64,000 nt of DNA, taken from NCBI RefSeq assembly GCF_030067675.1, contig NZ_JASJEV010000013.1, positions 29,486 through 93,485 of the forward strand, written 5' to 3'. A program made the translations under genes and the position numbers. Under the pieces are notes generated by a model. The model saw only the letters and a program-made list of their open reading frames with translations. It made no database searches and was not told the origin of the DNA. Positions 56,966 through 64,000 of the stretch are shown piece after piece. This DNA is from Chelatococcus albus (lineage in GTDB: Bacteria > Pseudomonadota > Alphaproteobacteria > Rhizobiales > Beijerinckiaceae). Every line of letters starts with the position of its first letter. Positions within the stretch are counted from its first letter, which is position 1.

Positions 56966-57829
56966 ATGAGCGATCTCTTTCCGCCATTCGCCCCCGATGC
57001 TGACGAACCGAAGCGGCGCCGCTTCAACCCGGTGCCGCTGCGGGTGCTCGTGCCCAACGTCATCACCCTGCTCGCGCTTTGCCTCGGGCTGACCGCCATC
57101 CGCCTCGCGATCGAGGAGCGGCTCGAGCCGGCGATCTTCGCCATCGTGATCGCGGCGGTGCTCGATGCCATCGACGGGCGCGTGGCGCGCCTGCTCAAAG
57201 GCACGTCGCGCTTCGGTGCGGAACTCGACTCGTTGTCGGATTTCGTCAATTTCGGCGTGGCGCCGGCGCTCATCCTCTATTCGTCGATTCTCAAGGATCT
57301 GAGATCGGTCGGTTGGATCGCGGCGCTCGTCTTCACCATCGCAGCGGCCCTGCGCCTCGCGCGCTTCAACGTCATGCTCGAGGACCCGACGCGGCCCGAG
57401 TGGCAGAAGAACTACTTCGTCGGCGTGCCGGCGCCCGCCGGCGCGCTCGCGGCTCTCCTGCCCATCTATCTCTACTTCGTGGGCCTGCCCATCGGCGGGC
57501 TCGCCGCGCCCGTCGTCGCCGTCTATCTGATCGGCATCGCATTCCTGATGGTCAGTCGCATCCCGACCTATGCGGGCAAGACGCTGGGCAGCCGCGTGCC
57601 GCGCACGATGGTGCTGCCGCTCTTCGTTGTCGTCGTGCTCGTCGCGGCGCTGCTGGTCAGTTTCACCTTCGAGGTGCTGGCGGCGGCGACCATCGCCTAC
57701 CTCGCCCTCATTCCCCTCGGCGTCGCGCGCTACCGGGCGCTCGAACGCGCCGACCGGCTCGCCGCGCAGGTGGGCAAGAGCGACGTCATCGCCGGCCACA
57801 AGGAGGCGCCTCCTCCCGAGGCGCCATAG
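56966..57829 (+). CDS. pssA: CDP-diacylglycerol-serine O-phosphatidyltransferase
   Basis: A 287-residue membrane enzyme that makes phosphatidylserine, the substrate of the adjacent Psd. The CDP-alcohol phosphotransferase motif D-G-x2-A-R-x8-G-x3-D-x3-D is complete (DGRVARLLKGTSRFGAELDS and on to Asp). Eight or so membrane segments follow. Psd and PssA side by side form the whole route to phosphatidylethanolamine; a degenerate repeat lies in the 199 bases between them. Confidence 0.95.
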   Translation: MSDLFPPFAPDADEPKRRRFNPVPLRVLVPNVITLLALCLGLTAIRLAIEERLEPAIFAIVIAAVLDAIDGRVARLLKGTSRFGAELDSLSDFVNFGVAPALILYSSILKDLRSVGWIAALVFTIAAALRLARFNVMLEDPTRPEWQKNYFVGVPAPAGALAALLPIYLYFVGLPIGGLAAPVVAVYLIGIAFLMVSRIPTYAGKTLGSRVPRTMVLPLFVVVVLVAALLVSFTFEVLAAATIAYLALIPLGVARYRALERADRLAAQVGKSDVIAGHKEAPPPEAP

Positions 57830-57923
57830 TCGCGGGCCGTTGCCCTTGCCTGAATAAGGGCTTGTGCCCGACAAGTTGCGCCCGCTTTCGGATTCGGCAG
57901 AGCGGGAATGCGCGCGAGCGCTC

Positions 57924-58283
57924 TCACGGGCTGCGTCGCTGCAGGCGGCGCGCGTTGGCCAGCACCCGCCGCCGCGCCGGAGCGGTAGCCGCGGCGGCGA
58001 TGGCTGAGAGGCCGCTCTGCAGCCCCCGGGGACCGACCCGGCCGCAGGCAAAGTCGAGCCACAGCTTCTGCCAGGCGAGGGTAGCGGCCACCGTGCCCTC
58101 GACCACGGCCGCCACCTTCTCGAAGGTCGCAAGCCGTGCTTCCGCGAGCCCCGCGGGCGAGGGGGCGAGCACGGCGGTGGCGAGGATGGGCAGGCGCAGG
58201 GCGACCGTCGTCGCCGCCGCCTCGGCCGTGTCGAGGGAGGCGCGGGTCGCGGCGAGGAGCGCGCGCGTCGGGGGCTCGATCAT
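57924..58283 (-). CDS. Phasin-like small protein
   Basis: A 119-residue Ala-rich protein, probably one long helical bundle: RASLDTAEAAATTVALRLPI, then ARLATFEKVAAVVEGTVAAT and AWQKLWLDFACGRVG. Length and composition resemble phasins, which coat polyhydroxyalkanoate granules, but no strict motif exists. The ATG at 58283 has a weak ribosome-binding site; the frame is open upstream to 58466. It could instead be a membrane-associated helical protein. Confidence 0.55.
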   Translation of the reverse strand: MIEPPTRALLAATRASLDTAEAAATTVALRLPILATAVLAPSPAGLAEARLATFEKVAAVVEGTVAATLAWQKLWLDFACGRVGPRGLQSGLSAIAAAATAPARRRVLANARRLQRRSP

Positions 58284-58552
58284 CGGGGTTTGCTCATGGA
58301 ACGGGCGTCGAAGAGCGCCGGGAAGGAGACAGGGACGGCAGCGGGCGGACGTCCGGGCAGGACGGATCGGACCCGTCGCAGCCTGGGAGGGGCCGCACCA
58401 TGCTCGGACGAAGCGAACCGCGGATGCGGCGGCCTCGTCGCGATGGGGTGGACGCGTCACGGACACGCCATTTAGATGGTGGCGAGCCAGTTCACAACGC
58501 CGCGGCTTTCAATTAGGGTCCGCGCCGTTTCGCAGCCTCTGCAAGGATCGGC

Positions 58553-58771
58553 ATGTCAAAGGAAGAACTCCTCGAGTTCCCGGGAGTGGTGACCGAACTG
58601 CTCCCGAACGCGATGTTCCGCGTGAAGCTTGAGAACGACCACGAGATCATCGCGCACACCGCCGGCAAGATGCGCAAGAATCGCATCCGCGTGCTGACGG
58701 GCGACCGCGTGCTCGTCGAGATGACGCCCTACGATCTCACGAAGGGCCGCATCACCTACCGCTTCAAGTGA
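58553..58771 (+). CDS. infA: Translation initiation factor IF-1
   Basis: The 72-residue product is a single S1-type OB-fold that binds the A site of the small ribosomal subunit. [20 protein letters not shown] and [20 protein letters not shown] match the universal family closely. The length is exactly that of bacterial IF-1. GCAAGGATCGGC lies before the ATG. In related bacteria infA is followed by maf and yacG; here a repeat and two metabolic genes separate these. Confidence 0.98.
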   Translation: MSKEELLEFPGVVTELLPNAMFRVKLENDHEIIAHTAGKMRKNRIRVLTGDRVLVEMTPYDLTKGRITYRFK

Positions 58772-59087
58772 CGCAAGGCCTCGCGGCCCGTGGCGCATCC
58801 CGCGCCGGCGGCGCCGCGGCATGATGCCGGGATGTGCGGAGCCGCCTTTGCGGACGTCGGCCTCGGTTCGGCCGGCATCAGGCTCCGAAGCCCGGGCATC
58901 GATTGCTTCGCGACCTTGGATCGTTTCAGTCCGATATCATCGTGACCTGGAGCATCGCCTGCTGAAGTGGACGCCGGTTTGACGAAGGACCGAAGCTCCG
59001 CATCAACACGAGCGCTCCATTCTTGATATGGTGGCCCGCCTTCCGACCGAGGAATATCGGAAGGCACCGAGGCGGCGGGAGGCGTCG
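58772..59087. repeat. infA-maf gap with a degenerate family 2 repeat
   Basis: 316 bases without a gene. From about 58920 the sequence follows family 2 in weakened form (GGAGCATCGCCTGCTGAAGT, GACGCCGGTTTGACGAAGGA, GCGCTCCATTCTTGATATGG), ending in CCTTCCGA (59039-59046) and TCGGAAGG (59057-59064), a shortened version of the palindrome at 52090-52121. The maf ribosome-binding site begins just after it. Confidence 0.6.
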
Positions 59088-59741
59088 GTGGCTTTCTTCT
59101 CCGAACAACCCTCTTCCGGTTCGTGGCGCCCCAAGCTCGTCCTCGCCTCCGCCTCCCCACGGCGGCTCGCCCTTCTGCAGCAGGTCGGCATCGAGCCGGA
59201 CGCGCTCCTGCCGGCCGATGTGGACGAGGCGCCGCGCAAGGGCGAGAAGCCGCGCGACTACGCGCGTCGCGTCGCCCGCGAGAAGGCGGAAGCCGCCGTG
59301 AAGGTCGCGCGGAGCCGCGCAGACATGGCGGATGCCTTCGTGGTCGCAGCCGACACGGCGGTCGCCGTCGGGCGGCGCATCCTGCCCAAGGCCGAGATCG
59401 TGGAGGAGGCGGCCGCGTGCCTCCGCCTCCTCTCCGGCCGCACCCATCGGGTCTACACCGGCGTCTGCGTGGTGACGCCGAAGGGCGCCGTGCGTGAGCG
59501 CATCGTGGAGACGCGGGTGCGCTTCAAGAACCTGTCGCGCGACGAGCTCGAGAGCTATCTCGCCTCCGGCGAATGGCGCGGCAAGGCCGGCGGCTATGCG
59601 GTCCAGGGGCTCGCCGGCGCCTTTGTCGTCAAGCTCGTCGGGTCTTACACGAATGTCGTCGGACTGCCGCTCTACGAGATAGTCGGCCTTCTGGGGGGCG
59701 AGGGCTATCCCGTGCGGCTGAGCTGGCTCAATGCCGCCTGA
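59088..59741 (+). CDS. maf: Maf family nucleotide pyrophosphatase
   Basis: A 217-residue Maf protein, which cleaves non-standard or excess nucleoside triphosphates. Motif S-x-S-P-R-R is present as [37 protein letters not shown] and [16 protein letters not shown] are the other family blocks, with the catalytic Asp in AADT. I chose GTG 59088 because GGCGGGAGG precedes it and the ATG at 59028 lies inside the repeat. It is followed by an acyl-CoA synthetase. Confidence 0.92.
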   Translation: MAFFSEQPSSGSWRPKLVLASASPRRLALLQQVGIEPDALLPADVDEAPRKGEKPRDYARRVAREKAEAAVKVARSRADMADAFVVAADTAVAVGRRILPKAEIVEEAAACLRLLSGRTHRVYTGVCVVTPKGAVRERIVETRVRFKNLSRDELESYLASGEWRGKAGGYAVQGLAGAFVVKLVGSYTNVVGLPLYEIVGLLGGEGYPVRLSWLNAA

Positions 59742-59767
59742 GGCGGACGGCAGCGGGGAGGGGTGGC

Positions 59768-61294
59768 ATGAACATCGCGCTCTGGCTCGAACGCCTGGGC
59801 AAGGCCGATCCCGGCCGGCCGGCCATTGGCCACGGGCGGCGTGTCGCCGCCACCTACGGCGAGGTGGCGGAACGTGCGGCTCGTATCGCTGGAGCCCTGC
59901 GCGGCTGGCTCGGGCTCGCGCCGGGTGACCGCGTCGGCATCGTTGCCAGGAACAGCCCGGAATATGTCGAGATCCTCCACGGCATCTGGCTCGCCGGCTG
60001 CGCCGCCGTGCCCGCCAATGCCAAGCTCCACGGGGCGGAGCTCGGCTACATCCTCGACCATTCCGGCGCGCGGGTCTGCTTCGCCTCGCCGGCGCTCGAC
60101 GAGGCCATTGCCGCCCACGCGCCGGCCACGCTCGAGCGCATGATCGCCATCGGCAGCCGCGACTACGCGGCGCTGCTCTCTGCCGAGCCGATGGCCGCCG
60201 CGCCCTGCCGCGCCGACGATCTCGCCTGGCTCTTCTACACGAGCGGCACCACGGGACGCCCGAAGGGCGCCATGCTCAGCCATGGCAACCTCGCCGCCGC
60301 GAGCTTCGCCTATCTCGCGGAGGTCGATCCCGTCGCGCCGGGCGACGTGATCCTGCACGCGGCACCCATGAGCCACGGCTCCGGCCTCTACATGATGGCG
60401 AACGTCCTGCGGCGCGCCGTCAATGTCGTGCCCGAATCGGGGGGCTTCGAGCCGGAGGAGGTCTTCGCGCTCGCCGCGCATTGGCGCCGCACATCGATGT
60501 TCGCCGCGCCCACCATGGTCAAGCGCCTCGTCGCAAGCCCGGTGGACTGCGATCCCGCCGCCTTCCGCACCATCGTTTACGGCGGCGCGCCGATGTATGT
60601 GGAGGATGCGCGGGCGGCCCTCGACCGGCTCGGCCCCTGCCTTGCCCAGATCTACGGCCAGGGCGAAAGCCCGATGACCATCACGACACTGTCGAAGGCG
60701 GAAATCGCCGACCGCGGTCACCCGCGCTGGCAGGAGCGCGTCGCCTCCGCAGGTCTCGCCTTTGCCTGCCTGGAGGTAGCGGTGGTCGATGCGGAGGATC
60801 GGCCCGTGCCCCATGGCGAGGCGGGCGAGATCGTCTGCCGCGGCGCCCCCGTCATGGCCGGCTACTGGAACGATGCCGATGCCACCGCCCGCGCCCTCAG
60901 GGGCGGCTGGCTGCACACGGGCGACATCGGGACGCTCGATGCCGACGGCTATCTGACGCTGAAGGACCGCTCGAAGGATCTCATCATCTCCGGCGGCTCC
61001 AACATCTACCCGCGCGAGGTGGAAGAGGTGCTGCTCGCCCATCCGGGCGTGCGCGAGGTGTCCGTCATCGGCCGCGCCGACCCTGACTGGGGCGAGATCG
61101 TCGTCGCCTATGTCGTCGGGGCAGCACCCGCCGGCGAGCTCGACGCCCTCTGCCTCGAACGCATCGCCCGCTTCAAGCGCCCCAAGGACTACGTCTTCGT
61201 CGACGCGTTGCCCAAGAACAACTACGGCAAGATCCTCAAGACCGAGCTGCGCGTGTGGGATGCCCGGCGCATGAAGGACGACAGGCATGGCTGA
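59768..61294 (+). CDS. Acyl-CoA synthetase (AMP-binding family)
   Basis: A 508-residue adenylating enzyme that activates a carboxylic acid to its CoA thioester. ATP motif LFYTSGTTGRPKGAMLSHGN (about residue 155), YGQGESPMTITT, GWLHTGDIGTLDADGYLTL with DRSKDLIISGGSNIYP, and the C-terminal catalytic Lys in KNNYGKILKTELR. The substrate could be a fatty, malonate-type or aromatic acid; the sequence alone does not decide. Its end overlaps the start of the SDR gene by eight bases, so the two probably act together. Confidence 0.92.
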   Translation: MNIALWLERLGKADPGRPAIGHGRRVAATYGEVAERAARIAGALRGWLGLAPGDRVGIVARNSPEYVEILHGIWLAGCAAVPANAKLHGAELGYILDHSGARVCFASPALDEAIAAHAPATLERMIAIGSRDYAALLSAEPMAAAPCRADDLAWLFYTSGTTGRPKGAMLSHGNLAAASFAYLAEVDPVAPGDVILHAAPMSHGSGLYMMANVLRRAVNVVPESGGFEPEEVFALAAHWRRTSMFAAPTMVKRLVASPVDCDPAAFRTIVYGGAPMYVEDARAALDRLGPCLAQIYGQGESPMTITTLSKAEIADRGHPRWQERVASAGLAFACLEVAVVDAEDRPVPHGEAGEIVCRGAPVMAGYWNDADATARALRGGWLHTGDIGTLDADGYLTLKDRSKDLIISGGSNIYPREVEEVLLAHPGVREVSVIGRADPDWGEIVVAYVVGAAPAGELDALCLERIARFKRPKDYVFVDALPKNNYGKILKTELRVWDARRMKDDRHG

Positions 61295-62093
61295 CAGGCT
61301 CAAGGGAAAGGTGGCGCTCGTCGTCGGGGCGGGTTCGAGCGGGCCGGGCTGGGGCAACGGCAAGGCGACCGCCGTGGCCTTCGCCCGCGAGGGCGCTGCC
61401 GTGGTCTGCGCCGATGTGAACGCCGCGGCGGCCGAGGAGACGGCGGCGATCATCCACGCGGAGGGCGGAGAGGCGACCGCCCTGCGCGTCGACGTCACGC
61501 GCGCCGCCGAGGTCGAGGCCGCGGTGGCGGCGAGCCTCGCCCGCTACGGCCGCATCGACGTCCTCGACAACAATGTCGGCATCGCGGAGGTCGGCGGTGT
61601 CGTCGAACTGTCCGAGGCGGAGTGGGACCGCGTCTTCGCCGTCAATCTCAAGGGCGCCTTTCTGACGATGAAGCACGTCATCCCCGTCATGGAGGGCCAG
61701 GACGGCGGCTCCATCATCAATATTTCGTCGATCGCAGCCGTCCGCTACACCGGCGTGCCCTACGCGAGCTACTATGCGAGCAAGGCAGCGCTGAGCCACC
61801 TCACGCGTACGACCGCCGTAGAATATGCGGCGAAGAAGGTGCGCGTGAACGCCATCCTGCCCGGGCTGATGAAGACCCCGATGGTGGAGAAGTCGAGCGG
61901 GCTCGCGCAGACCTACGCCGGCGGCGACGTTGAGGAGATGTGGCGCGCGCGCGACCGGCAGGTGCCCATGGGCCACATGGGCGATGCCTGGGACGTGGCA
62001 TGGGCGGCCGTCTATCTCGCCAGCGACGAGGCGCGCTACGTCACCGGCATCGAGCTCGTCGTGGACGGCGGCATCACGCTCAAGATGTCCTGA
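61287..62093 (+). CDS. Short-chain dehydrogenase/reductase
   Basis: A 268-residue SDR oxidoreductase. The nucleotide motif is the unusual [20 protein letters not shown], with extra residues between the glycines of the usual T-G-x3-G-x-G. The active site follows the rule: Asn in DNNVGIAE, Ser in INISSIAAV, and Tyr-x3-Lys in [10 protein letters not shown]-terminal [17 protein letters not shown] is standard. It overlaps the acyl-CoA synthetase gene by eight bases and is followed 13 bases later by yacG. Substrate unknown. Confidence 0.92.
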   Translation: MADRLKGKVALVVGAGSSGPGWGNGKATAVAFAREGAAVVCADVNAAAAEETAAIIHAEGGEATALRVDVTRAAEVEAAVAASLARYGRIDVLDNNVGIAEVGGVVELSEAEWDRVFAVNLKGAFLTMKHVIPVMEGQDGGSIINISSIAAVRYTGVPYASYYASKAALSHLTRTTAVEYAAKKVRVNAILPGLMKTPMVEKSSGLAQTYAGGDVEEMWRARDRQVPMGHMGDAWDVAWAAVYLASDEARYVTGIELVVDGGITLKMS

Positions 62094-62106
62094 GCGGGAG
62101 GCTTCG

Positions 62107-62322
62107 ATGACGCAAGAGGACAAGCCGGACGCGACGCCGCGCAAGCCTCAGGCCGCGCGTCCCTGCCCGATCTGCGGCAAGCCCGCCGAGCAGCGCTGGA
62201 AACCGTTCTGCTCGAAGCGCTGCGCCGACGTCGACCTCAACCGCTGGCTGAGCGGCGCCTATGCGATCCCCGTCGTGGAGGATGAGGAGGGGCCGGAGGA
62301 GCCCGGGGCGGGGCAGGCCTGA
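62107..62322 (+). CDS. yacG: DNA gyrase inhibitor YacG
   Basis: A 71-residue zinc protein. The zinc ligands are CPICGK and [19 protein letters not shown], the latter including the C-x3-C pair and the conserved Asp-Leu-x-x-Trp. E. coli YacG binds GyrB and blocks its activity. The C-terminal tail is acidic. In other alphaproteobacteria it follows maf directly. ATG with GGGAGGC upstream. Confidence 0.93.
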   Translation: MTQEDKPDATPRKPQAARPCPICGKPAEQRWKPFCSKRCADVDLNRWLSGAYAIPVVEDEEGPEEPGAGQA

Positions 62323-62375
62323 ATCATTCGCGCCATGTTCTCCGCGCGATTGTCGGGGGCCGAGTGGCGGCGGGA

Positions 62376-62476
62376 GCACTTCCCGATTCAATGGAATCGG
62401 GAAGTGCATCTATCTTTTTGAGAATGGAGCATTTTCTTCGCCGAACCGGCGACCGCCTCGGCGAAAAATGCTCTAG
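62376..62476. repeat. Dispersed repeat, family 2, copy 2 (full)
   Basis: First the palindrome GCACTTCCCGATTC (62376-62389) / GAATCGGGAAGTGC (62394-62407), then the longer inverted pair GAGCATTTTCTTCGCCGA / TCGGCGAAAAATGCTC with a two-base bulge, ending CTCTAG. Both modules occur at 52003-52126 in the opposite order, so the two copies are rearranged versions of one element. Confidence 0.85.
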
Positions 62477-62524
62477 ACTGCCGCCAACGACAACCTCCAA
62501 CAACGCATCCCGGGAGAACGCCTC

Positions 62525-63502
62525 ATGCTCGACCGCCGTCGGTTCAGCCTGCTCGCCGCCGCTGCGGCCGGCACGGCCGCATGGCCGCGCGTCGCCTTTG
62601 CCGAGACCTATCCGGCCCGCCCGGTGCGCCTCGTCGTGCCCTTCGCCGCGGGCGGGGCGACAGACGTCATCGCCCGCACGCTCGCCGACCAGATCGGCAA
62701 GGACTGGAAGCAGCAGCTCGTCGTCGAGAACAAACCGGGCGCGGGCTCCAACATCGGCATCGAGCAGGTGGCGCGCGCCGAGCCCGACGGCCACACGATC
62801 CTCATCGCCTCCATCGGGCTCGCGGTGAATCGCTACCTCTACAAGACCCTCGGCTACGACCCTCTCGCGAGCTTCGCGCCCGTCTCGCTCATCTGTCACG
62901 TGCCGAACGTCATGGCCGTGCCGCCGGACAGCCCGGCGAAGAGCGTTCAGGACTTCATCGCCAAGGCAAGGGCGGCGCCGGGCAAGCTCACCTTCGCCTC
63001 GTCCGGCATCGGCACCTCGCTGCATCTGTCGGGCGAACTCTTCCAGCGCATGGCGGGCGTCAAGCTCACCCACGTGCCCTATCGCGGCAGCGCGCCGGCG
63101 CTGAACGACCTCATGGGCGGGCGTGTGGACGTGATCTTCGACAACATCACCTCCATCCTGCCGCAGGTGCAGGGCGGCACGGTGCGTGCCCTCGCCGTCA
63201 CCTCGGCAAGACGCGTGCCCGCCGCCCAGGACCTGCCGACCATCGCCGAATCGGGCGTGCCGGGCTTCGACGTCTCCTCCTGGTTCGCCCTCTTCGCCCC
63301 GGCGAAAACCCCCGCCGACATCGTGACGAAGCTCCAAGGCGCCTCGCTCGCGGCGCTCGCCGCGCCGGCGGTCAGGAAGCGGCTGGAGGACCTCGGCGCT
63401 CTCGTCGTGGGTTCCTCACAGGCGGAGCTCACGGCCCATCTTCAGAGCGAGATGGACAAGTGGGGCAAGCTCATCGCCGAGGGGGGCATCAAGATCGAAT
63501 GA
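62525..63502 (+). CDS. Orphan TctC-type (Bug family) binding protein
   Basis: A 325-residue periplasmic binding protein. N-terminus MLDRRRFSLLAAAAAGTAAW looks like a twin-arginine signal, cut near AFAET. The mature protein begins YPARPVRLVVPFAAGGATDV, the Bug/TctC signature, followed by NKPGAGSNIGIEQVARAEPD. No TctA or TctB gene adjoins; such orphan Bug proteins are common in proteobacteria that take up varied carboxylates or aromatic acids. ATG with GGGAGAACGCC upstream. Confidence 0.92.
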   Translation: MLDRRRFSLLAAAAAGTAAWPRVAFAETYPARPVRLVVPFAAGGATDVIARTLADQIGKDWKQQLVVENKPGAGSNIGIEQVARAEPDGHTILIASIGLAVNRYLYKTLGYDPLASFAPVSLICHVPNVMAVPPDSPAKSVQDFIAKARAAPGKLTFASSGIGTSLHLSGELFQRMAGVKLTHVPYRGSAPALNDLMGGRVDVIFDNITSILPQVQGGTVRALAVTSARRVPAAQDLPTIAESGVPGFDVSSWFALFAPAKTPADIVTKLQGASLAALAAPAVRKRLEDLGALVVGSSQAELTAHLQSEMDKWGKLIAEGGIKIE

Positions 63503-63639
63503 GGCGGGCGCCCGGACCGCGCCCGTCCACACCCATCTTCACGAAGTTGGCGCGGGACGCTGGACAGGGGCGAGCGCACTCACTATAACCCCGCGCCATC
63601 GACGCCGTCCGGCGTGGCCCTCGGGCTGCCAGGCGTCGT

Positions 63640-63715
63640 GCCCAGGTAGCTCAGTTGGTAGAGCATGCGACTGAAAATCGCAGTGTCGGTGGTTCGATTC
63701 CGCCCCTGGGCACCA
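63640..63715 (+). tRNA. tRNA-Phe (anticodon GAA)
   Basis: A complete cloverleaf: acceptor GCCCAGG/CCTGGGC, D arm GCTC/GAGC, anticodon stem around loop CTGAAAA giving anticodon GAA, and T arm with GGTTCGATTCC. The CCA end is encoded (63713-63715). It reads plus strand, after the orphan TctC gene. Confidence 0.97.
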
Positions 63716-64000
63716 TTTCCTAGTCCGTCCCTGTTCGCCGAAACCCGGAAACGCTTTGAAATTCAGGGCTTTTTCGCGTAATTTCGTTTGCGAGCGTCCG
63801 CGGCCAATCGTCGAAAGCCAACAAATTTGTCGGCCCTTTTGTTGGCCCGGGGCGAGTGACGTGCTCCCCTTTTTTCCTGCTGGTCATAAGTTAGGACCGG
63901 CTGGCAATCCGGCCGGTCGCACAGGCGGATCGGCCCCTGCCGGCCCCTGCCCGGTCGGTGGCTGTCGCCGCGCGACCCTCGGCCCTGTTGTCGTCGAAGC
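63716..64000. other. Possible attachment-site region after tRNA-Phe
   Basis: No gene is visible up to the window end. Bases 63716-63890 are clearly less GC-rich than the rest of the window. GCCAACAAA (63817-63825) and TTTGTTGGC (63838-63846) are perfect inverted arms, with a third imperfect copy TTTGTCGGC between them (63826-63834). tRNA-Phe 3' ends are common integration sites, so an integrated element may begin beyond the window. Confidence 0.35.

Overview
The window looks like chromosomal DNA of a very GC-rich alphaproteobacterium, most likely order Hyphomicrobiales. I infer this from the mix of families (DUF2865, DUF2783, class II DAHP synthase, short phosphatidylserine decarboxylase next to PssA, TakP-type TRAP binding proteins, CreA, phasin-like protein) and from two kinds of dispersed intergenic palindromic repeat. 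I could not test the taxonomy. Most of the window is core metabolism plus uptake and catabolism genes. There is no CRISPR array, insertion sequence or recognisable prophage, and I see no obvious novel multi-gene system. The most unusual parts are the homogentisate region, a few gene relics and the repeat-associated sites.

Layout. 1-7.0 kb: the end of a 2-oxo-acid-type TRAP binding protein, convergent on its DctQM permease across a strong bidirectional terminator; then two exporters (MFS, EamA) and an amino-acid oxidase on the minus strand. 7.2-9.9 kb: moaA, a DUF971 gene, a relic of a cyclase-type TPR tail, and an L,D-transpeptidase. 10.2-16.1 kb: a chemoreceptor, a Spy-like protein, tRNA-Val(CAC), a copper-handling operon (DUF2946-like, PCuAC, SCO), gph, and a secreted unknown. 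16.4-19.1 kb: succinate-semialdehyde dehydrogenase, rpiA and DUF2059, ending in a terminator. 19.2-25.3 kb: tctCBA, glutathione reductase, and an MFS gene. 25.6-32.3 kb: class II DAHP synthase with a clear terminator, a broken zinc alcohol dehydrogenase, a LigB-type dioxygenase, dgkA, nadE and gltX. 32.5-42.3 kb: a DUF2865 protein, then the homogentisate region: marR-maiA diverging from hmgA, an orphan TakP-like binding protein, and the run fahA-doxX-MBL-FAD hydroxylase-DUF2783.

42.6-51.8 kb: small unknown, tandem VOC genes, creA, an SRPBCC protein, a secreted small protein, cysS, a 27-codon bridging ORF, cimA, a LOG-family protein, a LysM protein, and a peroxiredoxin. 51.9-53.7 kb: a dispersed repeat, a Fur/Mur-like operator with a short ORF that may be a hemP relic, an isoprenylcysteine methyltransferase-like gene, and a small membrane protein. 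53.9-57.8 kb: an ATM1-type ABC transporter, then psd and pssA for phosphatidylethanolamine synthesis. 57.9-63.5 kb: a phasin-like gene, infA, maf, an acyl-CoA synthetase and SDR pair placed between maf and yacG, yacG, and an orphan TctC-type binding protein. 63.6-64.0 kb: tRNA-Phe followed by less GC-rich sequence with an inverted repeat, a possible integration boundary.

The coherent functional story is tyrosine/aromatic catabolism through homogentisate. MaiA, HmgA and a fumarylacetoacetase-family enzyme cover ring cleavage to fumarate plus acetoacetate. A MarR regulator sits at a 22-bp palindrome between the divergent genes. A flavin hydroxylase, an MBL-fold protein and DUF2783 could feed in another aromatic acid. 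The TakP-like protein could capture an aromatic 2-oxo acid, but no permease gene lies beside it.
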